A stretch of 64,000 nt of DNA from Labrys miyagiensis (GCF_030160835.1 NZ_BSPC01000005.1:186001-250000), one strand, 5' to 3'; shown: positions 43,863 through 52,892, numbered from the stretch's first letter. The notes: generated by a model not told the origin, from the letters alone. Numbers and translations: made by a program.

Positions 43863-44567
43863 ATGGTCCGGCCTGCTGCAGTCAATCTCACCCAAGGCGC
43901 ATATGAGGCTCTGCGGGCCGATCTCCTGTCCTGCCGCATTCCCCCGGACAGCCGGTTGAAGGTGCAGGAGCTCTGCGAGCGGCTGTCTGTCAGCCTCGGC
44001 GCCATTCGCGAGGCCCTGTCGCGGCTGACCTCGGAAGGGCTGGTGATCGCCGAGCCGCAGCGCGGCTTCCGGGCGGCGCCCATCTCGGCAGAGGATTTGA
44101 AGGACCTCACCGGCGTGCGCATCCAGATCGAGAGCCTGTGCCTTCGCCGCGCCATCGAAGTGGGCGATGTGCGCTGGGAGGCCCGGCTGGTCGCGGCGCT
44201 GCATGAACTCTCGCGCACGCCCGAGCACACGCCGGATGATCCGACCCATTCGAGCGACGAGTGGGCCGCCGCCCATGCCGCTTTCCACCGGGCGCTGGTC
44301 GATGGTTGCGACAGCCCCTGGCTCCTGCGCCTGCGCAGCCAGCTCTACGACCAGAGCGAACGCTACCGCCGCTTCTCGGTCTCGCTGGCGCCGAACGCCC
44401 GCAACATCGCCCAGGAACACAGGGACATCGCCGAGGCCACGCTGGCGCGTGACGCGGACAAGGCCATCGCGCTCCTGAAGGCGCATCTGGGCGCGACGAC
44501 GGATATCCTGCTCTCCGCGGAGCCGGACGAGGCGGCAGCGCCGAAATGGGACGTGAAGGCGGGGTGA
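43863..44567 (+). CDS. GntR-family transcriptional regulator with FCD domain
   Basis: A 234-residue regulator: winged helix at about 10-75 (QGAYEALRADLLSCRIPPDS, LSVSLGAIREALSRLTSEGL) followed by an all-helical FCD ligand domain (LTGVRIQIESLCLRRAIEVG, HAAFHRALVDGCDSPWLLRL, EHRDIAEATLARDADKAIAL) with the metal-site Asp/His pattern. FCD regulators typically respond to organic acids. It is divergent from the FAH gene, and two nearly identical AT-rich sites (site 1 here, site 2 before the ABC importer) make it the likely regulator of both operons. Confidence 0.9.
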   Translation: MVRPAAVNLTQGAYEALRADLLSCRIPPDSRLKVQELCERLSVSLGAIREALSRLTSEGLVIAEPQRGFRAAPISAEDLKDLTGVRIQIESLCLRRAIEVGDVRWEARLVAALHELSRTPEHTPDDPTHSSDEWAAAHAAFHRALVDGCDSPWLLRLRSQLYDQSERYRRFSVSLAPNARNIAQEHRDIAEATLARDADKAIALLKAHLGATTDILLSAEPDEAAAPKWDVKAG

Positions 44568-44581
44568 GAGAAAACGTGTAC

Positions 44582-45163
44582 CGGTTGGACGAGATGAGGC
44601 GCCGCAAACTGAAGCGCGGCAATTGTGCCCCCTCGCCCCGTTCTTATGGGGAGAGGATAGAGGTGAGGGGCTACGCCACCTGTCGGGAATAGTCATGCGC
44701 ACTATTGATTTGCCAAAGCATACCCAAGCCCAACGTTTGCGCAGGAGTGCACCCAAAGCGGAGAGATTGCTGTGGTCGCGACTGAAAAACCGTACGCTCG
44801 GTGGATACAAATTCGTTCGACAGGAAGTGGTCGGGCCGTACTTCCCGGACTTCGTCTGTCGTGATCGGATGTTCATAGTGGAGGTCGATGGTGCAACGCA
44901 TTCGACCGATGCCGAGAAGGCCAAAGACGTCGCACGGGAACGTTTCCTGAGAGCCGAGGGCTATCGCGTCATCCGTGTACAGAATGCCGATGTCTACGAG
45001 AACCTCGACGGCGTCTGTGAGTATATCCTGATGATGCTCGAAGAGCGGGACACCTTGTAAGGTCGCGCCGCCCCTCACCTCTATCCTCTCCCCGTAAGAA
45101 CGGGGCGAGGGGACTTCGAGGGCACGCCCCATCCTTCCCCGCCTCATCTCGCCCAGCCGTTCA
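44582..45163. repeat. Inverted-repeat element carrying a DUF559 gene
   Basis: Left arm begins CGGTTGGACGAGATGAGG (44582) and contains CCCTCGCCCCGTTCTTATGG and GGTGAGGGG; right arm (about 45066-45163) contains CCCCTCACCTCTATCCTCTC, CGGGGCGAGGGG and ends CCTCATCTCGCCCAGCCG. The arms are the same as in the empty element at 6910-7212. The DUF559 gene fills the centre almost exactly, from 20 bases after the left arm to the start of the right arm. Confidence 0.85.
44695..45060 (+). CDS. DUF559 protein (Vsr/PD-(D/E)XK-like nuclease fold)
   Basis: A 121-residue protein with the DUF559 core: RLRRSAPKAERLLWSRLKN, LGGYKFVRQEVVGPYFPDFV, then FIVEVDGATH and RAEGYRVIRVQNADVYENLD. The D...E-x-D pattern (PDFVC ... 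VEVDG) corresponds to the catalytic Asp and Glu-x-Lys-like pair of very-short-patch-repair type endonucleases, with the Lys replaced by Asp as usual in DUF559. ATG 44695 starts at the family-typical position. It is enclosed by inverted-repeat arms and unrelated to its catabolic neighbours, which suggests it travels with the repeat. Confidence 0.88.
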   Translation: MRTIDLPKHTQAQRLRRSAPKAERLLWSRLKNRTLGGYKFVRQEVVGPYFPDFVCRDRMFIVEVDGATHSTDAEKAKDVARERFLRAEGYRVIRVQNADVYENLDGVCEYILMMLEERDTL

Positions 45164-46294
45164 CACCCCCATCCACCGCCGGGCGATCTCCGTGTAGAAC
45201 TCCACGGCCTCGCCGATCCTCGGAACCAGGCAATATTCGTCGGTCTTGTGGGCCATGCTCGCTTCGCCGGGCCCCATCACCAGGGTCGGGACGCCGCCGA
45301 GCGCCGGCGCCAGCACCGAGGCGTCCGTGAAGAAGGCGGCGCCTTTGGGGTCGACGATGGCGCCGGTGTGGCGTTCATAGAGATCGAAGACGCCGCTGAT
45401 CCACTCGTTCTGGGGATCGCTGGCCACGGCGTCGACATCGACGATGCGGGAGAGGGTGGCGCCTTCCCCAAGCGCCGCGCCCACGTCATCGCAAATGATC
45501 TCGTTGGACTGGCCTGGCACCGTGCGGATGTCGATCTGGACCTCGGCGAGGTCAGGCACCGAATTGACGTTGAGCCCGCCATGCATGGAGCCAACACTAA
45601 GGCTGGGCGCGCCCAGATGGTGGTGGCGGTACGGGCCGAAATCATGGCCGGCGACGCGCAGCACGCCGCGCGCCGCCTTGTAGACGGCGTTGTCGCCGAG
45701 TTCCGGCATCGAGCCATGCGCTGTCCGGCCCGTAAAGCTCGCCTTGAGCCAGAGCGCCCCCTTATGGCCGATCAGCGGATAGTTGCCGGTGGGCTCGCCC
45801 ACCACCAGGGCACCAGCGCGGGGCAGCACGCCGGGCAGGCCGGCGAGGTAGCGCGCGCCTTCGCAGCCTGTCTCCTCGCCTGCGGTGAAGACGAGGAGCA
45901 GCCCCGCGCGCCGGCCAGGCAGGCGCGCCAGCGCGATGGCCATGGCGGTGATCGCCGCCACGCCGCTCTTCATGTCGCTCGAGCCACGGCCATAGAGCCG
46001 GTCGCCCTCGATCTCTGCCGCGAAGGGGTCGACGCGCCAGGGGGTGAGCCCGAGCGGCACGGTGTCGAGATGGCCGGTGAAGCAGATCGGGTCTGACCCG
46101 GCCGGGCCGTCGAGCCGCGCCACCAGGCAGGCGCGCCCCGCGCCGAAGCTGTGGCTTTCGACCGTGAGGCCCGCCGCTTCCAGCAGGCCCGCCAGCAGCA
46201 CTGCACAGGGCTCCTCGTCGCCCGGTGGGTTGATCAAGCGCAAGCGCACGAGATCCCGCGTCAGGGCGACAGCGCGATCGGCAGGCGAGGTCAT
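45161..46294 (-). CDS. M20-family metallopeptidase (ArgE/DapE/CPG2 type)
   Basis: A protein of 377 residues with the two-zinc M20 pattern: His75 in FTGHLDTVPLG, bridging Asp107 in GRGSSDMKSGVA, Glu140-Glu141 in TAGEETGCEG, and the last ligand His in SMAHKTDEYCLV. The lid domain (FTGRTAHGSMPELGDNAVYK) is present. It removes an acyl or amino acid group from a small amide. The frame extends to a TTG at 46306, but ATG 46294 is more likely. It lies downstream of the potD-like gene on the same strand, separated by an inverted repeat. Confidence 0.9.
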   Translation of the reverse strand: MTSPADRAVALTRDLVRLRLINPPGDEEPCAVLLAGLLEAAGLTVESHSFGAGRACLVARLDGPAGSDPICFTGHLDTVPLGLTPWRVDPFAAEIEGDRLYGRGSSDMKSGVAAITAMAIALARLPGRRAGLLLVFTAGEETGCEGARYLAGLPGVLPRAGALVVGEPTGNYPLIGHKGALWLKASFTGRTAHGSMPELGDNAVYKAARGVLRVAGHDFGPYRHHHLGAPSLSVGSMHGGLNVNSVPDLAEVQIDIRTVPGQSNEIICDDVGAALGEGATLSRIVDVDAVASDPQNEWISGVFDLYERHTGAIVDPKGAAFFTDASVLAPALGGVPTLVMGPGEASMAHKTDEYCLVPRIGEAVEFYTEIARRWMGV

Positions 46295-46347
46295 GGCGGG
46301 GCTCAAAATCGTATCCGCTTACCTATTGCAGAGAGAAGGCGCAGGTC

Positions 46348-46493
46348 ATCCTTCCCCGACTGCGGGGAAGGTGGCGCGAAGCGCCGGAAGGGGTAGGGCG
46401 GCGTCTGCCTGTCCCGAAATCGGCTCAGTTGCGTCGCTCTCCCCCTTCCGTCACCGCTGCGCGGCGACACCTTCCCCAAAGTCGGGGAAGGAT
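46348..46493. repeat. Inverted repeat between M20 peptidase and binding-protein genes
   Basis: ATCCTTCCCCGACTGCGGGG at 46348 and the inverse CCCCAAAGTCGGGGAAGGAT ending at 46493 form imperfect 26-base arms; an inner pair GGCGCGAAGCGCC/ CGCTGCGCGGCG also occurs. It resembles the element at 8838-9058 in style (CTTCCCC or CCTCCCC arms). It may terminate the ABC operon in part. Confidence 0.75.
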
Positions 46494-46521
46494 TAGCGCG
46501 CCCTTCCGACTATGCGCTCGC

Positions 46522-47568
46522 CTATTGGCGCAGGTCCGTCCAGATCCGGTCATAGGCACGCGTCGCCTTCTCCTCGCAAGCCGGCGCGAAGGTGATCTTC
46601 AGGTCGGCGGGCGGGTTGAATTCCGGCGAATTGCCGAGATCCGGCGACAGATATTTGTTCGAGCCGGCGATGGCGCTCTGATAGCCCGTCGACTTCTGCT
46701 GGAGGGCGATGTTCTCCGGGTCCATCAGGAAGTTGAGGAAGGCCTTGGCGTTGTCGAGGTCGGGCGCCGAGGTTGGCACCGCGACATTGTCCATCCAGCC
46801 GACCACGCCTTCCTTCGGATAGACATATTTGACGGTGGCCTTCTGCTGGCGCGTCGCTAGCGCCTTGCCCGACCATTGCTCATGCATCACCGTCTCGCCC
46901 GCCACCTGACGCTCGACGATGCCGTCGGAATTATAGACCTTCACGAAGGGCTTCTGGGCCTGAAGCAGGGCGTTGAGGGCCTTGAGGTCATCGGGATTGG
47001 TGTTGCATTGCGGCTTGCCCATATAGACCAGCGCAAGCGACATCACTTCGCTCGGCGAGCCGAACATGCCGACCTTGCCTTTCAGCTCCGGTGGCGGCTC
47101 GAACAACGGCTTCAGGCTGTCGGTCGGGCCGTTATAGACGGCGGTGTCGACGGAATAGGAGGTCGTGCCCCACATCCAGGGCACGGTGTATTTCGCATCG
47201 GGATCCCAGGGCCGGTTGCGCCATTTCGGATCCATGTTCTTGAAATTGGGCATGGAGGCCGCATCGACGGCTTGGAAAAGGCCCTGCTTGACGAAGATCG
47301 GCACGAAATCATTGCTGATGATCATGACATCGTAGCCCGCGGCTCCGGAACTGAGCTTGGCCAACGCCGTCTCATTGGAATCATAGGTGTCGATGGTGAC
47401 CTTGATCCCCGTCTCCTTCTCGAACTTCTTGACGAGCTCGTCCGAGGTGTAGTCGGTCCAATTGTAGATGTGCAATTCGCCCGATGCCGCGGCAGCGGGC
47501 AGGGCGCCCGTGGTGAAGCTCGCGGCGGCAAGCAAGCCGCCGAGAAGGCCGGCCTTCCAGATCTGCAT
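46522..47568 (-). CDS. Spermidine/putrescine-type ABC transporter binding protein (PotD/PotF-like)
   Basis: A protein of 348 residues with a signal peptide (GLLGGLLAAASFTTGALPAAAA) and the polyamine-binding-protein signature LHIYNWTDYTSDELVKKFEK, followed by YDVMIISNDFVP, YTVPWMWGTTSYSVDT and YVYPKEGVVGWMDNVAVPT. PotF-like proteins can also bind other amines and acids. The ATG at 47568 has AGGAG at good spacing; the one at 47574 is adjacent to it. It is fourth in the potABCD-like operon. Given the neighbours, the ligand may be an amide-containing compound rather than a polyamine. Confidence 0.92.
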   Translation of the reverse strand: MQIWKAGLLGGLLAAASFTTGALPAAAASGELHIYNWTDYTSDELVKKFEKETGIKVTIDTYDSNETALAKLSSGAAGYDVMIISNDFVPIFVKQGLFQAVDAASMPNFKNMDPKWRNRPWDPDAKYTVPWMWGTTSYSVDTAVYNGPTDSLKPLFEPPPELKGKVGMFGSPSEVMSLALVYMGKPQCNTNPDDLKALNALLQAQKPFVKVYNSDGIVERQVAGETVMHEQWSGKALATRQQKATVKYVYPKEGVVGWMDNVAVPTSAPDLDNAKAFLNFLMDPENIALQQKSTGYQSAIAGSNKYLSPDLGNSPEFNPPADLKITFAPACEEKATRAYDRIWTDLRQ

Positions 47569-47598
47569 GGTCATTCTCCTCTGGTCCCGTTCAGTCTT

Positions 47599-48453
47599 TT
47601 AGTGTGAAGCCCCCCGCCGGCGCCCCAGCAGCAGAGCGACGGAGACGAAGATCAGTGAAATCACGAGCAGGATGGTGGAGATGGCGTTGACCTCGGGTGT
47701 CACGCCCAGGCGCATCATGCCGTAGACATAGACCGGCAGCGTGGTCGAGCCGGCGCTCGACACCATCATGCTGATGAGGAAATCGTCGAGCGACACCACG
47801 AAGGCCATGATCGCCCCGGCCGAGATGGCCGGGGCCAGCAAGGGCAGCGTCACCCGGCGGAACAGCACCAGTTCGGGCGCATAGAGATCGCGCCCCGCCT
47901 CCTCGAAAGTGCCGCTCATGTCGCGCAGCCGCGCCTGGATCGGCAGCAGCGCAAAGGGGATGCAGAAGACGGTGTGGGCGATGATCAGGTTGACCAGCCC
48001 GTTATGCATGCCGAGCGCCGAGAAGAAGATCAGCGTGGTGATGGCGACGATGATCTCCGGCACGATCAGCGGCAGCGCGATCATCGAGGTGACGATGCCG
48101 CGCCCGAAAGCGAAGCGTCCGCGTTCGAGCGCCAGCGCCCCGCAGACCGCGATCAGGGTAGAGGCGATGGTGGCGGCGACGGCAACGATCAGGCTGTTCA
48201 GCGCCGCGCCGCGAATGTCGCCATTGTGGGCCACCGCCACGAACCATTGCAGACTGAAGCCGCCCCAGATCGTCACCAGGCGGCTGGCGTTGAAGGCATA
48301 GATGACGAGGATCAGCAGCGGCGCGTAGAGAAAGGCGAGGATCGCCACCGTGATCGGCAACAGGCCTCTCGTATGCCGCCAGTCGAAGGCCTTGGCCTTG
48401 CTTCTGGCTCGGCCCCCGGCTTGGCTCGCGACTCGGCTCATGGCTTCGGTCAT
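47599..48453 (-). CDS. ABC transporter permease (PotC-like)
   Basis: A 284-residue membrane protein with six helices; EAA loop FEEAGRDLYAPELVLFRRVTLP and the PotC-typical SLDDFLISMMVS. Its ATG overlaps the stop of the PotB-like gene by four bases. Confidence 0.92.
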   Translation of the reverse strand: MTEAMSRVASQAGGRARSKAKAFDWRHTRGLLPITVAILAFLYAPLLILVIYAFNASRLVTIWGGFSLQWFVAVAHNGDIRGAALNSLIVAVAATIASTLIAVCGALALERGRFAFGRGIVTSMIALPLIVPEIIVAITTLIFFSALGMHNGLVNLIIAHTVFCIPFALLPIQARLRDMSGTFEEAGRDLYAPELVLFRRVTLPLLAPAISAGAIMAFVVSLDDFLISMMVSSAGSTTLPVYVYGMMRLGVTPEVNAISTILLVISLIFVSVALLLGRRRGASH

Positions 48454-49316
48454 GATCGGACCTCCGCTGGATTCCTGCGGGCCCGGATGAGAAAGATGAT
48501 CAGGATGGCCGCGGTGATGATGGTCGAAAGCGCCGCGCCGAAGGGCCAGTTGCGCGAGGAGGTGAACTGCATCTGGATGAGGCTGCCGATCAGCAGCTTC
48601 TTGCCGCCGCCGAGTAGGTCGGGCGCCAGGAAGGAGCCGAGCGCTGGTGCGAACACCAAGGTAGCCCCCGCCAGAGCGCCGGGCCTGGCGAGCGGCCAGA
48701 TCACCCGACGATAGACCTCGAACTTGCTGGCGTAGAGATCGTGTGCCGCCTCGATCAGGCGCGGATCGATGCGCTCCAGGGTGGAATAGATCGGCAGCAC
48801 CATGAAGGGCAGGAAGGTGTAGACGAGGCCGAGCAGGATCGAGCCGTCATTGTAGAGCAACGGCAGGGACTGGCCGGTGAGGCCGGTGGCGCGCAGCAGG
48901 TTGTTGACGAGGCCCTCGTCCCGGAGGATCAGGATCCAGCAATAGGTGCGGATCAGCGTGTTGATCCAGAAGGGCAGCGTGACCAGGAACAGGAGGAGGC
49001 GTCGGCGCTGCTCGTCCTGGCAGACGATGTACCAGCCGACCGGCAGGCTCAGCACCAGGCAGATCAGCGTGGTGACGGCGGCCAGATAGATCGAGCGCGC
49101 GATGATGATGAGATAGCTGGAGGTATAGACCAGGCTGTCGTCGAAATCGCGCTGGAACAGGAACTGGATGTAGGCGTCGAAAGTCGCTGGCCCGGTCACG
49201 CCGCCATAGGGATTGGCGGTCATGAAGGAATAGCCGACGGCGAGGCAGAGCGGCAGCACCATGAAGATGCCGATGACCAGGACGGCCGGGGCGATGAGGA
49301 GGAGCGTGCGGTTCAT
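48450..49316 (-). CDS. ABC transporter permease (PotB-like)
   Basis: A protein of 288 residues with six helices, starting MNRTLLLIAPAVLVIGIFMV, EAA loop LIEAAHDLYASKFEVYRRVIWP, and FAPALGSFLAPDLLGGGK typical of PotB. ATG 49316 lies nine bases after GGGAGG, better than the in-frame ATG at 49325. It sits between the PotA- and PotC-like genes. Confidence 0.91.
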   Translation of the reverse strand: MNRTLLLIAPAVLVIGIFMVLPLCLAVGYSFMTANPYGGVTGPATFDAYIQFLFQRDFDDSLVYTSSYLIIIARSIYLAAVTTLICLVLSLPVGWYIVCQDEQRRRLLLFLVTLPFWINTLIRTYCWILILRDEGLVNNLLRATGLTGQSLPLLYNDGSILLGLVYTFLPFMVLPIYSTLERIDPRLIEAAHDLYASKFEVYRRVIWPLARPGALAGATLVFAPALGSFLAPDLLGGGKKLLIGSLIQMQFTSSRNWPFGAALSTIITAAILIIFLIRARRNPAEVRS

Positions 49317-49333
49317 GCGCGTCATCCTCCCGC

Positions 49334-50380
49334 TCAGTTCAGCAATTCGCGTTCGACGGTATCGGGCCAGTCGATGACGACATCCTCCCCCTCCGCGAGA
49401 GGTGCAGCCGCCTCGCGGGTTCGGGTGCGCAGCCGGCTGCCGTCGGGCAGGGCGACCTCATAGAGCGTGTCGAGGCCGAGGAAGGTGACGGAGGCGATCT
49501 CGCCCTTGACGCGGCCAGGCCTGCCCTCGATGGCGGGTGTGATGGCGATCTGCTCCGGCCGGACCGAGACGGTGACATCGGGGTTCCGCCCCAGGATCGC
49601 ACCCGGCAGCAGGTTGGATTCGCCGATGAAGTCGGCGACGAAGCGGCTGCTGGGATTGTGGTAGATCTCCCGGGGCTCGCCGACCTGCAGGATATTGCCG
49701 CCTCGCATCACGGCGATGCGGTCCGACATGGCGAGCGCTTCCTCCTGGTCATGCGTCACCAGCACGAAGGTGATGCCTGTCTCCTGCTGCAGGCGCTTGA
49801 GCTCGCTCTGCATCTCCTTGCGCAGCTTGAGGTCGAGAGCCGAAAGCGGCTCGTCGAGCAGCATGACCCGCGGTTTCGGAGCGAGCGCCCGCGCCAGGGC
49901 GACGCGCTGCTGCTGGCCGCCGGAGAGCTGGCTCGGGCGGCGCTCGGCAAAGCCGCCAAGCCGGACCATGTCGAGCGCCTCGGCGACACGGGTCTTGATC
50001 GAGGCTGCCGGCACCTTGAGCATCTGCAGGCCGAAGGCGACGTTCTCAGCCACGCTCATATGCGGGAACAAGGCGTAGTTCTGGAACACGGTGTTGACGG
50101 GCCGCTTCTGTGGCGGCAGGGCGGCCACATCGAGCCCGGCGATGGCGATGGCCCCGGTCGTCGCGGTTTCGAAGCCGGCGATCAGGCGCAGCAAGGTGGT
50201 CTTGCCGCAGCCCGAGGGGCCGAGCAGCGTGAAGAATTCGTTGCCATGGATGGTCAGGTCGACGGTGTTGAGCGCCTTGACCATGCCGAGATCCCTCGTG
50301 GGGAAGGATTTCGACACGCCGCGGACATCGATCATCACCTCACGCAAGGCGGCCTTGGCGTTGCGGCTGGCTTCCAACAT
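49334..50380 (-). CDS. ABC transporter ATP-binding protein (PotA-like)
   Basis: An ATPase of about 348 residues: Walker [18 protein letters not shown]-loop [14 protein letters not shown], signature [15 protein letters not shown], Walker [13 protein letters not shown], then a TOBE domain with [13 protein letters not shown]. The start is uncertain: ATG 50380 ([12 protein letters not shown]) has AGGA upstream, and ATG 50398 is also in frame. It is the first gene of the importer operon, 52 bases (from 50380) downstream of operator site 2. Confidence 0.92.
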   Translation of the reverse strand: MLEASRNAKAALREVMIDVRGVSKSFPTRDLGMVKALNTVDLTIHGNEFFTLLGPSGCGKTTLLRLIAGFETATTGAIAIAGLDVAALPPQKRPVNTVFQNYALFPHMSVAENVAFGLQMLKVPAASIKTRVAEALDMVRLGGFAERRPSQLSGGQQQRVALARALAPKPRVMLLDEPLSALDLKLRKEMQSELKRLQQETGITFVLVTHDQEEALAMSDRIAVMRGGNILQVGEPREIYHNPSSRFVADFIGESNLLPGAILGRNPDVTVSVRPEQIAITPAIEGRPGRVKGEIASVTFLGLDTLYEVALPDGSRLRTRTREAAAPLAEGEDVVIDWPDTVERELLN

Positions 50381-50431
50381 GCGGAGGGCTTCCTGCATCC
50401 GACACCGATGCGGGAAGCTTCTCACCTGGAT

Positions 50432-50493
50432 TATATATGTCAATAAAAAATATATTATTTTAGGATAATAATCCCATTGACCATATAATATAT
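50432..50493. promoter_or_regulatory. AT-rich double operator upstream of the PotA-like gene (site 2)
   Basis: The block TATATATGTCAATAAAAAAT... (50432-50461) matches site 1 at 27 of 30 positions, and a second half ATAATATAT (50485-50493) lies 35 bases centre to centre from ATATATTAT (50450-50458), versus 34 in site 1. Orientation relative to the downstream minus-strand gene is the same at both sites. Confidence 0.75.
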
Positions 50494-50562
50494 CAGGCCG
50501 TGCGACCATGGATCTGCGATACGCAATCCCAGCCGAGGGCGCTTCTCGGCGACTGACAAGGC

Positions 50563-50700
50563 GCGAGTTTGGAATGGCGGTCTCTGACCGCTACTCTTGG
50601 AACCGAAGTGTCATGTAAGAAAGGAAGGTGGCAGTCGGAGACTGCCACTCCGTGTTTAGCGCGTTTCCCGCTCAAAGTCGGGGCCTATGCGCCTTGGACC
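50563..50700. repeat. Palindromic repeat, GGCAGTC-GAGACTGCCACTCC type, copy 1
   Basis: Contains GAATGGCGGTCTCTGACCGC, then GGTGGCAGTCGGAGACTGCC and ACTCCGTGTTTAGCGCG. The same words occur in the element at 56611-56810. The outer arms are degraded in this copy. Confidence 0.65.
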
Positions 50701-50733
50701 CAAGCTCAGCAGAAATCAGCGGCCGGGCGTGCC

Positions 50734-50982
50734 TCAGCCCTCCATGCCCAGCGCCTGGAGGTAGAGTTCGAGGATGGCGTCTTCCTCGGCGCGCTCCGCG
50801 GCGGGTTTCCTGCGCAGCGACACGATCTTGCGAAGGATGGCGACATCGAAGCCGTTGGCCTTCGCCTCGCCATAGACTTCCTTGATGTCGTCGGCGATCG
50901 CCTTCTTGTCCTCTTCGAGGCGCTCGATGCGCTCGATGATCGATTTCAGCTGGTCGGCGGCGACCGAGGTTGCGTCCGTCAT
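50734..50982 (-). CDS. gapR: Nucleoid-associated protein GapR (DUF2312)
   Basis: An 82-residue helical protein matching the DUF2312/UPF0335 family throughout: [60 protein letters not shown]. In Caulobacter GapR is a nucleoid protein that clamps overtwisted DNA ahead of polymerases. Length and sequence are normal. In related genomes it lies near N-formylglutamate amidohydrolase, DUF1036 and pyk, as here. Confidence 0.95.
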   Translation of the reverse strand: MTDATSVAADQLKSIIERIERLEEDKKAIADDIKEVYGEAKANGFDVAILRKIVSLRRKPAAERAEEDAILELYLQALGMEG

Positions 50983-51034
50983 GTCTTACTCCTGAGAAAT
51001 TTGGGCGCGATGTGGCTGAAAAAGCCGAGTCGGG

Positions 51035-51820
51035 TCAAGTGCCCGTGCGCGTTCCCCAATGTTCTATGCGCCTGATGGCGGGGTCGATGATGAGGGGCGA
51101 CAGCACATAGGCGATGCGCAAGGCCCAGTCCTCGGCGCCTTCCTGTGTGTCGATCAGGTCCTGCCTCACCTCGATGAGGGCGTTGGGCAGGCCGCGCAGC
51201 GTGGCGTGCTGGTAGAGCGTGTCGCCTTCCAGCGCCCCGTCATAGGGTTCGTTGTCTCCGACGACCAGGGAGGCATCCTTGGCGAAGGCCTCGATCATCG
51301 GCCTCGCGACGCGCGGATCCTTGTCCCATAGCAGCGTCACATGCCAAGGCCGGGGCACGCCGCGCCAGACCGGCGTGAAGGAGTGCACGGCGAAGATCAC
51401 CGGCACGATGCCACGCTCCAGCCGGGCGTTGACGAGATCGGCGATCGCCTTGTGATAGGGCCGGTAGAAGCGCTCGATGCGGCTGACGATCTCGTCATGG
51501 CCGATGCGGGCATTGCCCGGCACCAGAGCGCCGTCGGACAGGCGCATCACCAGGGTCGGGTCGTCGGCGCCGCGATTGGGGTCGATCAGCAGCCGCGAAT
51601 AACGGGTGAGCACCGCCGGGGCCCGCAGGTGAGCGGAGAGCGCGTGGGTGATGGTGCGTGCGCCGATGTCGTAGCCGATATGGCGCTCGAGCTGGGCGGG
51701 CGGCAGGCCGAGCGTGCCATATTCTTCCGGCAAGGCGTTGGAGGCGTGGTCGCACAGGAGAATCAGGCCGGATTCGGGATGGCCATCCAGCGTTTCGATA
51801 GGCGGAAAATCGGACTGCAC
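51035..51820 (-). CDS. N-formylglutamate amidohydrolase family protein
   Basis: A protein of about 261 residues: GLILLCDHASNALPEEYG, ERHIGYDIGARTITHALSAH, YSRLLIDPNRG, IFAVHSFTPVWRG and LPNALIEVRQDLI are family signatures. It releases formate from N-formylglutamate or acts on a related amide. The start is uncertain: I chose GTG 51820 because it leaves room for divergent promoters and gives the usual length; an in-frame ATG at 51886 would leave only 14 bases to the divergent DMT gene. It belongs to the gapR-pyk neighbourhood. Confidence 0.85.
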   Translation of the reverse strand: MQSDFPPIETLDGHPESGLILLCDHASNALPEEYGTLGLPPAQLERHIGYDIGARTITHALSAHLRAPAVLTRYSRLLIDPNRGADDPTLVMRLSDGALVPGNARIGHDEIVSRIERFYRPYHKAIADLVNARLERGIVPVIFAVHSFTPVWRGVPRPWHVTLLWDKDPRVARPMIEAFAKDASLVVGDNEPYDGALEGDTLYQHATLRGLPNALIEVRQDLIDTQEGAEDWALRIAYVLSPLIIDPAIRRIEHWGTRTGT

Positions 51821-51900
51821 GGAATCACTGACATTGTGGGATCGAGCACGGCAGCATAAAGACGTGCCCTCACTCAGTATAGTTCGCATCGGACATCGCA

Positions 51901-52815
51901 ATGAGCACTGCCGCGCAACCGGCGAGCCCCGCACGCAATGCCTTCTGGCCCGCCTTCGCTGCCTTGCTCGGTGGCGCCATGGCGATGGGGATCTCGCCGA
52001 TCTTCGTGCGTCTGTCCGATGTCGGCCCCTTCGCCAGCGCCTTCTACCGCGTCTTCCTCGCTTTGCCGGTGCTCTATGCCTGGATGCGGCTGGAGGAGCG
52101 ACAAGCCGGTACGCCCGATACCGGTCCCGCCTTCTCGCTGCCGGTGATCGCCACCGCCCTCGCTTTTGCCGCGGACCTCTTCTTCTGGCATCTCGCCATC
52201 GCCAAGACCACGGTCGCCAACGCCACCTTCTTCGCCACCACGGCGCCCGTCTGGGTGGTGATCTTTGGCTGGCTGTTCTTCCGACGAAAGGCGAGCCGCG
52301 GCGCCCTAGTCGGCCTCAGCCTCTGCCTGCTCGGTGGCCTGGCGCTGGTCGGCCAGTCCTTCGCCTTCGCGCCCGGCCACCTCATCGGTGACGGTTTCGC
52401 CGAGGCGACCGCGGTGTTCTTTGGTCTCTATTTCCTGGCGGTGGAAAAGGCACGGCTGCGCCACCGGGCCGCGCGTCTCACCTTCTCCATGTCCGTTCTC
52501 ACCGCCGCGATCCTGGCGCTGGTGGCGCTGTGGGCCACCTACAGTCTCGGCCAGCGCTTCCTGCCCTCGAGCGCTCTCGGCTGGCTTACTCTGTTCGCGC
52601 TCGCCTGGGTCAGCCATGCCGGTGGCCAGGGCCTGTTGTCGGTGGCGCTGGGCTCGCTGCCGGTGGTGTTCTCCTCGCTGGTGATCTTCCTGGAGGCGGT
52701 GGCGGCCGCGGCGCTCGGCTGGCTCATCCTGGGCGAAGCCGTCTCGCCGCTGCAGACGCTGGGCGGCCTCGTCATCATCGCCGGCATCTGGATCGCACGG
52801 CCGCGGACGGCGTAA
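51901..52815 (+). CDS. DMT-superfamily (EamA) transporter
   Basis: A 304-residue membrane protein with ten predicted helices in two EamA repeats (ALLGGAMAMGISPIFVRLSD first; AAAALGWLILGEAVSPLQTL late). TVANATFFATTAPVWVVIFGWLFF is typical of the first repeat. It probably exports a small metabolite. It is divergent from the amidohydrolase gene and interrupts the otherwise conserved gapR-to-pyk gene neighbourhood. Confidence 0.88.
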   Translation: MSTAAQPASPARNAFWPAFAALLGGAMAMGISPIFVRLSDVGPFASAFYRVFLALPVLYAWMRLEERQAGTPDTGPAFSLPVIATALAFAADLFFWHLAIAKTTVANATFFATTAPVWVVIFGWLFFRRKASRGALVGLSLCLLGGLALVGQSFAFAPGHLIGDGFAEATAVFFGLYFLAVEKARLRHRAARLTFSMSVLTAAILALVALWATYSLGQRFLPSSALGWLTLFALAWVSHAGGQGLLSVALGSLPVVFSSLVIFLEAVAAAALGWLILGEAVSPLQTLGGLVIIAGIWIARPRTA

Positions 52816-52892
52816 GCATACGCCGTTTTGCCGCCTTTCTTGCGCCCGAACGAATCTGTAATGATGGCAGCCCCAAGGTCGAATCGCTCCGG

